The notes beneath the pieces were generated by a model. It saw only the letters and a list, made by a program, of their open reading frames with translations, was not told the origin of the DNA and made no database searches. Below, piece by piece: positions 20,181 to 28,685 of a stretch of 64,000 bases of DNA; position 1 is the stretch's first letter, and every line of letters starts with the position of its first letter. The translations under genes and the position numbers were made by a program. Source of the stretch: Paucibacter sp. B2R-40 (GTDB taxonomy: Bacteria; Pseudomonadota; Gammaproteobacteria; Burkholderiales; Burkholderiaceae_C); contig NZ_JAJIRP010000014.1 of NCBI RefSeq assembly GCF_025717555.1, forward strand, positions 58,783-122,782, written 5' to 3'.

Positions 20181-20468
20181 ATGGAAAAACTGCAGCTCAA
20201 GGTCGCCCTGGGCGCAAGCTTTGAGGTGGAGCTGGGCTCGGGCGCCAGCACCGGCTATAGGTGGGAGTTGCTTGAACCGCACGACCACATAGTCCTGCTG
20301 GGGACAAGCTTTCGCCAGCAAGCCGGCGCTGCCATCGGCGATGGTGGCAGCCAGGTGTTCGAGTTACAGGCACAAAAGCTTGGGGCCCTGCAATTGCACT
20401 TCGTGCGCAAACGGCGCTGGGAGCAGCAAGCCATTGACAGCCAGGTGGTTGACCTCACTGTGGCTTGA
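20181..20468 (+). CDS. chagasin-family (I42) cysteine protease inhibitor
   Basis: A 95-residue protein with the three loops of the chagasin/I42 inhibitor family in order: GASTGYRW (NPTTGFxW loop), GDGGSQVF (GxGG loop) and KRRWE (RPW loop). Chagasins block papain-like proteases through these loops. No signal peptide is seen, so it is probably cytosolic, like the neighbouring protease before any export. Its position directly after a papain-family protease suggests it protects the producer from that enzyme; this pairing is inferred. Confidence 0.83.
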   Translation: MEKLQLKVALGASFEVELGSGASTGYRWELLEPHDHIVLLGTSFRQQAGAAIGDGGSQVFELQAQKLGALQLHFVRKRRWEQQAIDSQVVDLTVA

Positions 20469-20571
20469 GCGTCGGCAGAGTTGGCAGCTCATTCGCCGCG
20501 CAAAGCTCCATTCAATCGCCCTTCAATCGCTCTCAATCGCCAGTTCGGTCAAGTAGCCGGCTGGCGATTTT

Positions 20572-22860
20572 TTATGGCTCGCTCCGACGCAGCTGCCACC
20601 AAGCCGGCAGCAGCGCCTGCACCTCGCGCCTGCCATAGCGGTCATCCATCAAAAAGACCACACCGCTGTCGCTGCTGCTGCGTATCACCCGGCCGGCCGC
20701 CTGCACCACTTTGTGCAAGCCCGGGAACAAATAGGTGTAGTCATAGCCGGCCGCTTCACCCATCAAACGGTCCATCCGCAGCTTGATTTGTTGATTGACG
20801 GGGTTGACTTGCGGCAGCCCCAGCGTGGCGATAAAGGCGCCGATCAAGCGCTTGCCGGGCAAGTCCACCGCCTCGCCAAACGAGCCGCCCAGCACGACGA
20901 AAGCAATGCCCTGGCTGTCCAGCGTCAAGCGGTTCAAAAAGGCCTGCTGCTCCGGCTCGCTCATGCGCCGCGACTGTTTCCACACGGTCACCTGCGGGTG
21001 CTTGGCCTCAAACAAGCATGCAGCTTCCTGCAAATAGTCATGGCTGCTGAAGAAGGCCAAGTAGTTGCCGGGCGCGGCCACAAACTGGCTCGCCATCAAG
21101 CCCACGATCGCCGGCAGCGAAGCGCGGCGTTGCTGATAGCGCGTGGAAATATGGCCGGCCACGGTCACCTGCAATTGCTCGGCTTTGAACGGCGCCGCCA
21201 CATCGACCCAGGCGGTATCTGCGGGCAGACCCAAAATATCGGCGAAGTACTGCGCCGGCTGCAAAGTCGCAGAGAACAACACGGTGGTGCGCGCTGCCTC
21301 ATAGCGCGGCCTCAGGAAGGGCCCGGGCAGCACATTGCGCAGGCATAAGCTTGATTGGGTACGGGCCAGGCCCGCCGCAGACTTGCTCAGATCACACAGC
21401 GAATGTTGGTCAAACAATTCGGCCATGCGCGAGAAGTGCATCGCTTCAAAGTAGAAAGCTTGCAGTGGCCCGTTCACTTCGCTGGGATGCTCGACTTGGT
21501 ACTCAGTGATCGCCGCAGTCAACAACTGCAGCGCCGCCAAAAACTTGAGCGGCAAGCCGTCCAGCACTTGATAGTCCTCGGCCTGAGCCTTGCTCAGTTC
21601 ATTCCACTGGCGCTGCAATTTATCCAGCGGCTTTTTCAATACGGCAGGCGCCGCCAATCGCAGCGCGCGCAAATTGGCCTGATCCATCTCGGCCGAGTAC
21701 ATCTTGCGACCGCGCTCGACCAGGTTATGCGCCTCATCCACCAAGACCGCCACCCGCCATTGATTGGCCTGCGTCAGTCCGTACAGCATGGCGCTGACAT
21801 CAAAGTAATAGTTGTAGTCCCCCACCACCACATCGCTCCAGCGGGTCAACTCCTGGCTCAGGTAATAGGGGCAAACGCTGTGCGCCAAGGCCAACTCGCG
21901 CAGCGCAGCGCGGTCCAGCAGCATGCCGTCGGACGCGGCGCTGACCGCAGCCGCCCGCGCTGCGCCCAGGCGGTCGTAAAAGCCCTGTGCCAGCGGGCAG
22001 GACTCGCCGTGACAGGCCTTATCCGGGTACTCGCAAGCCTTGTCGCGCGCCACCAACTCCAGCGCCCGCAAGGGCAGCGCACTGACGTTGTTTTTGAGCA
22101 GATGCAAAGCCTCCAGCGCCAAGCCTCGGCCGGCCGTCTTGGCGGAGAGGAAAAACACTTTGTCCAGTTGCTGACCCGGGCAGGCTTTCAACAATGGAAA
22201 GATCGTGCCCACCGTCTTGCCGATGCCGGTTGGGGCTTGCGCCATCAGGCAGCGTCCTGTTTGCGCTGCGCGATAGACAGCGGTCGACAAATCGCGCTGG
22301 CCGGGGCGGAAATCGCCATGCGGAAAGGCCAAAGTCGTCAGCGCCTCATCACGGCGACTGCGATGGGCCAGCTCCTGCCGGCCCCAAGCCAAAAAACGCC
22401 CACACAAGGACTCGAAAAATATCTGCAAATCAGCCGCAGCATGGCGCTCGCTCAACACCGTCTCCTGCTGCGAGCCGATATTGAAATACACCAGCGCCAG
22501 CTCGACCTCGGCCAAGCCCTGCGCCCGACACAGCATCGCGCCATAGACCTTGAGCTGTGCCCAATGTAGCAGCCGGTGGTTCTGCGGAATACGCTCGATT
22601 TTTCCCTTGAAGGTCTTGACCTCCTCCAGCCGGCCCAGCTGCGCATCAAAACCGTCGGCACGCCCGCGCACCAGCAAGTCTTCATATTGAGCGCTCAAGG
22701 TCAGCTCAGCCTGGTAATGCGCCGGGCGCCTTGAGGCCACCAGGGCGTGGCCTTCAATGCCTTCTTGCGCGCTTGGCGCCGGCGTGAAACGCAGGTCCAG
22801 ATCTCCCTGCTTGGCCGTGAACTCGCACAGCGCCCGCACCGCCACCGTGTAGGGCTTCAC
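20572..22860 (-). CDS. XPD/DinG-like superfamily 2 DNA helicase with N-terminal nuclease-like domain
   Basis: A 762-residue helicase. The N-terminal ~150 residues contain GRADGF and LEEVKTFKG, the pattern of a PD-(D/E)xK nuclease domain. The motor has Walker A APTGIGKT, four Cys expected to hold an iron-sulfur cluster (CEYPDKAC, GESC, VCPYY), a DEAH box (VLVDEAHN) and a C-terminal VVLGGSFGEAVDLPG motif. It uses a GTG start overlapping the stop of the upstream MmcB-like gene (GTGA). Family knowledge suggests DNA repair after damage. Confidence 0.87.
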   Translation of the reverse strand: MKPYTVAVRALCEFTAKQGDLDLRFTPAPSAQEGIEGHALVASRRPAHYQAELTLSAQYEDLLVRGRADGFDAQLGRLEEVKTFKGKIERIPQNHRLLHWAQLKVYGAMLCRAQGLAEVELALVYFNIGSQQETVLSERHAAADLQIFFESLCGRFLAWGRQELAHRSRRDEALTTLAFPHGDFRPGQRDLSTAVYRAAQTGRCLMAQAPTGIGKTVGTIFPLLKACPGQQLDKVFFLSAKTAGRGLALEALHLLKNNVSALPLRALELVARDKACEYPDKACHGESCPLAQGFYDRLGAARAAAVSAASDGMLLDRAALRELALAHSVCPYYLSQELTRWSDVVVGDYNYYFDVSAMLYGLTQANQWRVAVLVDEAHNLVERGRKMYSAEMDQANLRALRLAAPAVLKKPLDKLQRQWNELSKAQAEDYQVLDGLPLKFLAALQLLTAAITEYQVEHPSEVNGPLQAFYFEAMHFSRMAELFDQHSLCDLSKSAAGLARTQSSLCLRNVLPGPFLRPRYEAARTTVLFSATLQPAQYFADILGLPADTAWVDVAAPFKAEQLQVTVAGHISTRYQQRRASLPAIVGLMASQFVAAPGNYLAFFSSHDYLQEAACLFEAKHPQVTVWKQSRRMSEPEQQAFLNRLTLDSQGIAFVVLGGSFGEAVDLPGKRLIGAFIATLGLPQVNPVNQQIKLRMDRLMGEAAGYDYTYLFPGLHKVVQAAGRVIRSSSDSGVVFLMDDRYGRREVQALLPAWWQLRRSEP

Positions 22861-23750
22861 GGCACCTCGCCTCCACCATCGAGCTGCGAACCTAAATGGC
22901 CCTGCGCCGGCTCCTCATCCAGCCGCACCGGCGTCGCCTTGGCCAGCGCCAGCCAAACAGAGAACGGCAGCCTGCAAGGCCTGTGGCGCGCCGGCCGCAG
23001 CAGCTCCAAACGGCCGTCCTCCACGCCACCGTGCAGCACCCAGACGCCGAAGGCCTCGGGGATCTCGGCCGCCTCGGCCACGCCGGCCGGAAACACGTAA
23101 TAGCATTCGCTGCACAGCCAACGGTAAGACTCACGCTTGGCTGCATGGCGTAAATCCGACTGCAGATCGGCCCGGCTGACCTTGATCTCATGCACGACCG
23201 GCTGCAAATACTCTTCGACCGAGGTGTTGCGGACGGAAAACACATCCGGCCGCGCGACCCGCCACAGTGGCTTGGCCTTGGCCGTTTGCGTTTGCGCTTG
23301 CGTTTGCGCTTGCGTTTCAATCTGCGTCTGCAACGGCCGCTGCGGTTCAAGCAAGTATTCAGCGACGCCTTCCGCTGCTTTTGCTTGGGGCCCTACATCA
23401 TCGAACGACTCAGCCTGCGCCTGCGCCCGCAATGACAGCTCACGCCACACCAGCCGCCCGCCGAGCAACAATTCCCGCGCCATTCGCCCAGCCAAGGCGT
23501 CATGCGCACTCAAGGCACGCTGATTGCGCCGCCGGGCTTCGGCTACGCAGCGAACCCCAAGCTCGGTCAAGCTGAGGGTTTCATGGCAGCCATGCGCTGT
23601 CTGGGTTTGCTTCAACACGACCCAACCCGCCGCGACCAAATCAAGCTCTACCCCATCCCGGCAGGGCCAAGCACCCGCCGACCAGATTTTCATCAGGCGA
23701 GACAATTGCTGGCGATTGGGAATTTGGCCGGCGGCCGGGGGCAAGTTCAC
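22857..23750 (-). CDS. MmcB-like PD-(D/E)xK nuclease-family protein
   Basis: An up to 297-residue protein. The C-terminal half has RPDVFSVRN and HEIKVSRADLQSDLR, then YRWLCSECYYVFPAG; this Asp / Glu-x-Lys layout is that of MmcB-type (mitomycin-inducible repair) nuclease folds. The middle holds a Gln/Thr repeat (TQAQTQAQTQT) coded by a hexanucleotide repeat at about 23284-23320. The start is uncertain: the GTG at 23750 abuts a LexA box; the ATG at 23693 is an alternative. It overlaps the helicase gene by 4 bp. Confidence 0.7.
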   Translation of the reverse strand: MNLPPAAGQIPNRQQLSRLMKIWSAGAWPCRDGVELDLVAAGWVVLKQTQTAHGCHETLSLTELGVRCVAEARRRNQRALSAHDALAGRMARELLLGGRLVWRELSLRAQAQAESFDDVGPQAKAAEGVAEYLLEPQRPLQTQIETQAQTQAQTQTAKAKPLWRVARPDVFSVRNTSVEEYLQPVVHEIKVSRADLQSDLRHAAKRESYRWLCSECYYVFPAGVAEAAEIPEAFGVWVLHGGVEDGRLELLRPARHRPCRLPFSVWLALAKATPVRLDEEPAQGHLGSQLDGGGEVP

Positions 23751-23765
23751 TGTACAAGTTTACAG
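23750..23765. promoter_or_regulatory. LexA (SOS) box
   Basis: CTGTACAAGTTTACAG matches the beta/gammaproteobacterial LexA consensus CTGT-N8-ACAG exactly in both arms. It lies right at the start of the MmcB-like/helicase operon. Both gene types (mmcB, dinG) are LexA-controlled in other proteobacteria, which supports a real site. Confidence 0.75.
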
Positions 23766-23897
23766 TGATGTGATGCGCGCGTGCTGGCGAGGGTTTCGCA
23801 GGCGTCAGGCCGCGGAGTTCGGTCCAAATGCCAAGCATGCGCCTCGTCTAATCAATGTCCTGGCGCAGCACTTGCGACACAAGCCAGTGCAGGTCTT

Positions 23898-24593
23898 TCA
23901 GTCGGCCAACCCCAATCCGCTGGCCCATAACGCCGCAGGCCCGGCGAAGAAATCGGCCTGCACCAGTGCAGCACCGTTCAAAGCCAGGTTCACCCAAGCC
24001 AGGGTGTCATGATGACTGGCGGGTATCAGATTCTGTGAGCGCAGGGCCAACAGCCAAGCATGGACTTGCGCATACTGCCGTGGGTGCTTCTGCTGCGTCC
24101 ACGCCAAACCGACCAAGTCACCATAGGCTTCCTCCCGCCTTGTGGCCTCCATGGCCGCATAGGCAACTCGGTTCTCGACGCCCAAACCCTGGGGCAAGCT
24201 GGGCACGAAACCCGCCGGCACGCTGTACCAAGCGCCATCCAGATAGCGCCGGCAATGGCCCAACTCATGCGCTGCCATCAGCTCCACTGCGGCAGCCAGC
24301 AGCGGCGGCGGTATACGGTCGAGCGTGGCTTGGGCTTCCGGGTTGCCGCGCATAGAAAGCACCAGTTTGCAGCGCCCCTCCACAAATGCCAGCGCGAGTG
24401 GGGCCAGCCCGGCTGCAGGCTGCGGCTGCACAACGATGTCGATCGGCAAATTCAGTTCGCGGGCATAGGCGATCACCGGACTGGCGGCCTGGAGCCAGCG
24501 AGTTTCGGTCGCAGTCAGTTCGGCCGCTCGAAGCGGGCTCCCCAGCAGACAAGCCAGCATGGCCAACAAGGGGAACAGAACAGGACGGCGCAT
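23898..24593 (-). CDS. secreted zinc metallopeptidase-like protein
   Basis: A 231-residue exported protein. Residues about 1-23 are a signal peptide ending RAAE. The segment AAHELGHCRRY contains the HExxH zinc-binding signature, and a later EEAYGDLVGLAW segment could supply the third ligand. I do not recognise the exact family; it resembles small hypothetical metalloproteases. The chosen ATG (24593) begins the signal peptide; the open frame runs on upstream without support. It stands alone. Confidence 0.7.
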   Translation of the reverse strand: MRRPVLFPLLAMLACLLGSPLRAAELTATETRWLQAASPVIAYARELNLPIDIVVQPQPAAGLAPLALAFVEGRCKLVLSMRGNPEAQATLDRIPPPLLAAAVELMAAHELGHCRRYLDGAWYSVPAGFVPSLPQGLGVENRVAYAAMEATRREEAYGDLVGLAWTQQKHPRQYAQVHAWLLALRSQNLIPASHHDTLAWVNLALNGAALVQADFFAGPAALWASGLGLAD

Positions 24594-24890
24594 GGCGATA
24601 CTCCTCGATGGGAGATCTTCGGCGACTCTGAGCCGGCCTTGAGTGCACCGGACTCTAAGCAATTGCAGGTTCTGCCTAGTATTGCCGCCAATGGGCCGCC
24701 GCCAGCCCAAAGGATTGCGCGTGCTGCCTCGAACCAGGACGCCGGCCCCATTTGGACAGGCCAACCAGTGCCTCAATGTGAGTCGCCTCAGCCTCCCCCA
24801 CCGGCCGCCCGCCTACACTGCGGGCGGTGGCGCGCGATGCGTGTCCGATGACAAACCCACAAACTGACCGGCGGCAAGCGCCGCGACCAC
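24594..24890. other. intergenic region, no gene seen
   Basis: About 300 bp between two divergent genes. It should hold the promoters of both the metallopeptidase and the DUF349 gene. I see no conserved motif, RNA or repeat in it. Confidence 0.6.
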
Positions 24891-27875
24891 ATGCTGAGCT
24901 GGATCTTCAAGAAATTCGGGCGCGCCGCCGCCCCGGCCAAGGCCACCACGGCCTCGCGCAAAGCCACCGAGCAAGCCTCAACCCAAGCAGCCCAAGTAGC
25001 CGCCCAAGAAGCCAGTCAAAAGGCCGCACAGAAGGCGAAACAAAAAGCCGCAAAAAAAGCCCAAGAGCTGGCCGCCGCTCAGGCCGACTGGGCGCCGCGC
25101 CTGCAGGCTGCGCTGGGCGATGACGCCGCTTTGCTGGCGCTGGCGCTGGCTGCGCCGGTGCACGATATCAAGCTCGCCGCGCTCGCCGCGCTGCAGGGCG
25201 AAGTGACCTTGAAGCAGGCCGAGCGCGAGTTTCGAAACCAAGATAAACGCTTGCACCGCGCGGCCAAAACCCGCTTTGAGGCCGCAGTAGCCCAGCGCGA
25301 AACCCGCGCACGCGCTCAAGCCCTGATCGCCAGCGCCCAAGCCCTGCACGCCGAGACCGATTTGCCCGTCAACCTGCTGAGCAGCCTGGACCGCGACTGG
25401 CAGGCGCTGGACCCCGACCGGCTGGAGCCGGCGCAGATCGCGCAGTTCCGTGGCCTGAGCGAAGCCTTGAACCACAATTTGCGCCAGCGCAGCGAGTTGG
25501 CACAGCAGGTGCTGCGCTGGACCGGCGAGGCCCGGCAGGCCTTGATTGAGTGGCAAGCCGCCGCCGAGCAAGCGGCAGCCACGGGCTTAGGCACGGAGCT
25601 CAGCGCCGGGCAGCACACGCAAGCCTTGCAAGCGCTGCAAGCGCGATGCCCCGACGCCAACGCCGCCGCTTGCCAAGAGCTGCTACCTAAACTGGCCAGC
25701 GCCTTGCTCAGCAGTGAGCAAATTGAAGCGCGGCTGCAGTGCTTGGCGAGTTTGTCGGCCGCGCCGGACAACTCGCCCAGCGAGCCTGCGCCAGAAGCTT
25801 CTCAGGCGTCCTCGCCCGTCGAGCCGCCAGCCGCTTCGCCTACCCAGCAATGGCAGGCCCTGGCGCCGATGGCTGATGCCGCCTTGGCGCGCGTGCTGAC
25901 GCAGCGCTTTGAGCAATGGCGCCAGACACAGCAGCGCGCCCAACGGCTCGGCGACACTTCAGCACCGGCCGACGAGGCCACGGCCACGCGCACCAAGCCC
26001 ACGCGCAAGCCGCCAACACATCTGAGAGACGCGACACCGGAGCAGATACAGCAGTTTGAGGCCCATCTGGCGCAAGCCGAGGCGGCGCAGGCAGCTGGCT
26101 TGCTCAGCGATATGCAGGCCTTGCTGCAGCAAATCGATGCCGGGCTGCAAGGCGTCAAGCCCGCCACGCTGAGCGAGGACTTGCGCGCGCGCCATCACGC
26201 CTTGCTGGCCGAGCGCAGCCGCCTGCGCGACTGGGAGCAATGGGGCGGCGCCCTCGCCCTCGACGCTCTGGTGGCCGAGGCTGAAAACCTGGCCCAAGCC
26301 ACGTTGGCGGCTGCACCGGCAGCCGTGCCTGCAGCAGCGGGGCCTGCCCAAGCGCCCGCCGCTGAAGACGCCGCTGCTGCCGCTGATTCGGCAGTCGCCG
26401 TTGATGCTGCTGCGACGGCACCAGCCATTGAGGGCGCTCCGCCGGCACCCGCCATTGAGGGCGCTCCGCCGGCACCCGCCATTGAGGCCGCTCCGCCGGC
26501 CAGGGCCGCCAGGCTCAATTTGAAAGCGCAGCGCGAAGCGATTCAAGACCTGCGCAAGCGCTGGAAAGAAGTGGATCGCCTCAGCGCCGGCGCCGGCCAT
26601 GCGCTGTGGCCGCGCTTTGATGCGGCCTTGCAAACGGCAAATGAGCCGGTGGCCGCACAGCTCGCCGAGTTGAAGCTCGCCCGCGAAGCCAATCTCGCCA
26701 GCCGCGAACTGCTGCTGGCCGAGCTGGACGCCGTCCCCGCGCCTGAACCCGATGTTGCCAGCTTGGCCGGTGAAAGCGCGGCCCACTACTGGAAGGAATG
26801 TCTGCGTGCACTGTCGGCCTTCCAGCTCGCCTGGCGCCAGCTCGGGCCGGTCGAGCACACCGTGCCGCTGTCAAACCGGGATGCCCTGCTGCAACGCCAG
26901 CGCGCCAGCCTGGAGCGCCTCGAAGCGCCCTTGCAACAAGCCAGACGCGCGGCCGAGGCGCAGCGTGAGCAGTTGATCCAGCAGGCCGAGGCCTTGTTGC
27001 AAGCGCTGCAAGAGAACCCGCAGCTGCGCGACGTGACGCAGCGTGTGCGCGATTTGCAGGCCGATTGGCAGAGCCAAGCCCGCAGCCTGCCGCTGGCCCG
27101 CAGCAGCGAGAACGAATTGTGGACGCGCTTCAAGGCCGCCACCGACGCCGTCTTCGCGCAGCGCTCGGCCGCCTTTGATGCGCGCGACGCGGCCCTGGCC
27201 GGCAGTGTGGCCGGCTACGAAGCCTTGTTGGCGCGACTGACCGCCTTGAGCCTGGACAATGCTGACGCCGAAATTCGACGCACCCTGGCCGAGGTTGACC
27301 GGGCCTGGCGCCAAGGCGGCGAGTTGCCGCGCGGCCTGGCTGCGACGCTGGACGCGCGCTTGCAGGCCGCTCACAGCGCCGCATTGCAAATATTGGCTGG
27401 GCGCAGCCAATTGATCTGGCAAGCGCAATGCGAGGCGCTGAGCACCAAGCTCAAGCTGTACCAAGCCCAAGAAACAGCCACCGCCCCAGCAGACGCGGAT
27501 GAATTCGCGCGGCAAATGGCCGGCCAATCGGCTTCGGCCGCCTTGCCGGATGAATGGCAGCTGGCACTCGCGCAGCGCGCGCCCGCCGCTGGCGACCTTG
27601 ACGAGGTCTTGTTGCAACTCGAAGCCGCGCTGGATCTGCCCGCATCCCCCGAGATGCAGGCCGCTCGTCGCCAGCTCAAGCTCAAGGCCTTGAAGGACGC
27701 GCTGGAAGGGCGCGGCGCCACGCTGCAAGGCGCCCAACAGCAAGCGGCCTGGCTGCGCGAGGCTCTGCGCGCCAACAACTGCACGGCCAGCCAGAGCGAG
27801 CGGCTGCAGGGCTTGATCAAGGCCTTGGCTCAAGCGCCCGCAGGCTCTTTGGGCGCGCCGCTCAAAGGCGTCTGA
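24891..27875 (+). CDS. DUF349 domain protein
   Basis: A 994-residue, Ala/Gln/Leu-rich, mostly helical protein. It begins with an amphipathic MLSWIFKKFG segment and a Lys/Ala-rich stretch. DUF349-type motifs recur, clearest in DLRKRWKEVDRLSAG and LWTRFKAATDAVFAQRSAAF. A 30-bp unit repeated near 26424-26510 codes for AIEGAPPAP-type linker repeats. Function in the family is poorly known. Its stop codon (27873-27875) is back to back with that of the LytTR regulator, within TGATCA. Confidence 0.8.
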   Translation: MLSWIFKKFGRAAAPAKATTASRKATEQASTQAAQVAAQEASQKAAQKAKQKAAKKAQELAAAQADWAPRLQAALGDDAALLALALAAPVHDIKLAALAALQGEVTLKQAEREFRNQDKRLHRAAKTRFEAAVAQRETRARAQALIASAQALHAETDLPVNLLSSLDRDWQALDPDRLEPAQIAQFRGLSEALNHNLRQRSELAQQVLRWTGEARQALIEWQAAAEQAAATGLGTELSAGQHTQALQALQARCPDANAAACQELLPKLASALLSSEQIEARLQCLASLSAAPDNSPSEPAPEASQASSPVEPPAASPTQQWQALAPMADAALARVLTQRFEQWRQTQQRAQRLGDTSAPADEATATRTKPTRKPPTHLRDATPEQIQQFEAHLAQAEAAQAAGLLSDMQALLQQIDAGLQGVKPATLSEDLRARHHALLAERSRLRDWEQWGGALALDALVAEAENLAQATLAAAPAAVPAAAGPAQAPAAEDAAAAADSAVAVDAAATAPAIEGAPPAPAIEGAPPAPAIEAAPPARAARLNLKAQREAIQDLRKRWKEVDRLSAGAGHALWPRFDAALQTANEPVAAQLAELKLAREANLASRELLLAELDAVPAPEPDVASLAGESAAHYWKECLRALSAFQLAWRQLGPVEHTVPLSNRDALLQRQRASLERLEAPLQQARRAAEAQREQLIQQAEALLQALQENPQLRDVTQRVRDLQADWQSQARSLPLARSSENELWTRFKAATDAVFAQRSAAFDARDAALAGSVAGYEALLARLTALSLDNADAEIRRTLAEVDRAWRQGGELPRGLAATLDARLQAAHSAALQILAGRSQLIWQAQCEALSTKLKLYQAQETATAPADADEFARQMAGQSASAALPDEWQLALAQRAPAAGDLDEVLLQLEAALDLPASPEMQAARRQLKLKALKDALEGRGATLQGAQQQAAWLREALRANNCTASQSERLQGLIKALAQAPAGSLGAPLKGV

Positions 27876-28685
27876 TCAGGCAAACAAGGCCCGCACCTGC
27901 TTCACATAGCGCTCGCTGACCGGCACCTTGTCGGCGCTGCGCAAGGTGGCTTCGTAGCAGGCATCACCGCTGACTTCCAGGCTCAGCACGGCTTCGGGAC
28001 GCAGCAGTACCGTGCGATGCACCCGCATGAATTGCCGGCTGGGCAGGCGCTGCTCCAAGGCGCTCAGCGTCGCGCGGTGCAGCACGACGCGGGGCTTTTG
28101 GCTTGACCCGTCCGCTGCGCGCAGGTGCAATTCAACATAATTGCCCGCCGCGCTGATCCATTCGATATCGGCCACCGCAATACGCTCCAGCAGGCCCACC
28201 GAGCGCACGCTCAAAAAGTCCAGCGTCGGGCAGGCCTCGCCCGCGGCCAAGCTGCGCTGCTCGTGCAAGAAGCCGCCCATCGCCTGTGCATAGGCCGCGC
28301 CTTGTTTGAGCTTGAGCACCTGCTCGACGCGCACCAGCATCGCGGCAAAGCGCAGGTCATCAAATGGCTTGAGCAGGTAGTCGAGCGCGAACACATCAAA
28401 AGCGGCCAGCGCATGTTCGTCATAGGCGGTCACAAAAACCATCAGGGGCGGCTTGGCACCCGCGCACAGTTCAGCCGCAAAACTCAGGCCATTCTGGCGC
28501 GGCATTTGAATGTCCAGCAATAGCAAATCAAACTCGCGCTGTGCCATGGCCACGCGGGCCTCGGCGGCGCTCGCGCAAAGTTCGGCGCCATGCCATTGCG
28601 GATGCTCGGCCAGCGCCAACTGCACATTGCGGCGCGCCAGCGCCTCATCGTCCACCACCAGGGCGGTCCATTTGTGACTACTCAT
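27876..28685 (-). CDS. LytTR-type response regulator
   Basis: A 269-residue regulator with a receiver domain (VVDDEALARRN; phosphoacceptor Asp in LLLLDIQMP; TAYDEHALAAF) and a C-terminal LytTR DNA-binding domain (ISAAGNYVELHL, FMRVHRTVLLRPEAV). It overlaps the sensor kinase gene upstream by 8 bp, forming an AlgR/LytR-type two-component pair. Targets are unknown. Confidence 0.93.
   Translation of the reverse strand: MSSHKWTALVVDDEALARRNVQLALAEHPQWHGAELCASAAEARVAMAQREFDLLLLDIQMPRQNGLSFAAELCAGAKPPLMVFVTAYDEHALAAFDVFALDYLLKPFDDLRFAAMLVRVEQVLKLKQGAAYAQAMGGFLHEQRSLAAGEACPTLDFLSVRSVGLLERIAVADIEWISAAGNYVELHLRAADGSSQKPRVVLHRATLSALEQRLPSRQFMRVHRTVLLRPEAVLSLEVSGDACYEATLRSADKVPVSERYVKQVRALFA

Noticed and set aside
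20572..23750. Calling the nuclease-helicase pair a defined anti-phage defence system
   Set aside because: The LexA box and known relatives point to DNA repair. No defence-island neighbours were seen, so defence is mentioned only as an alternative.
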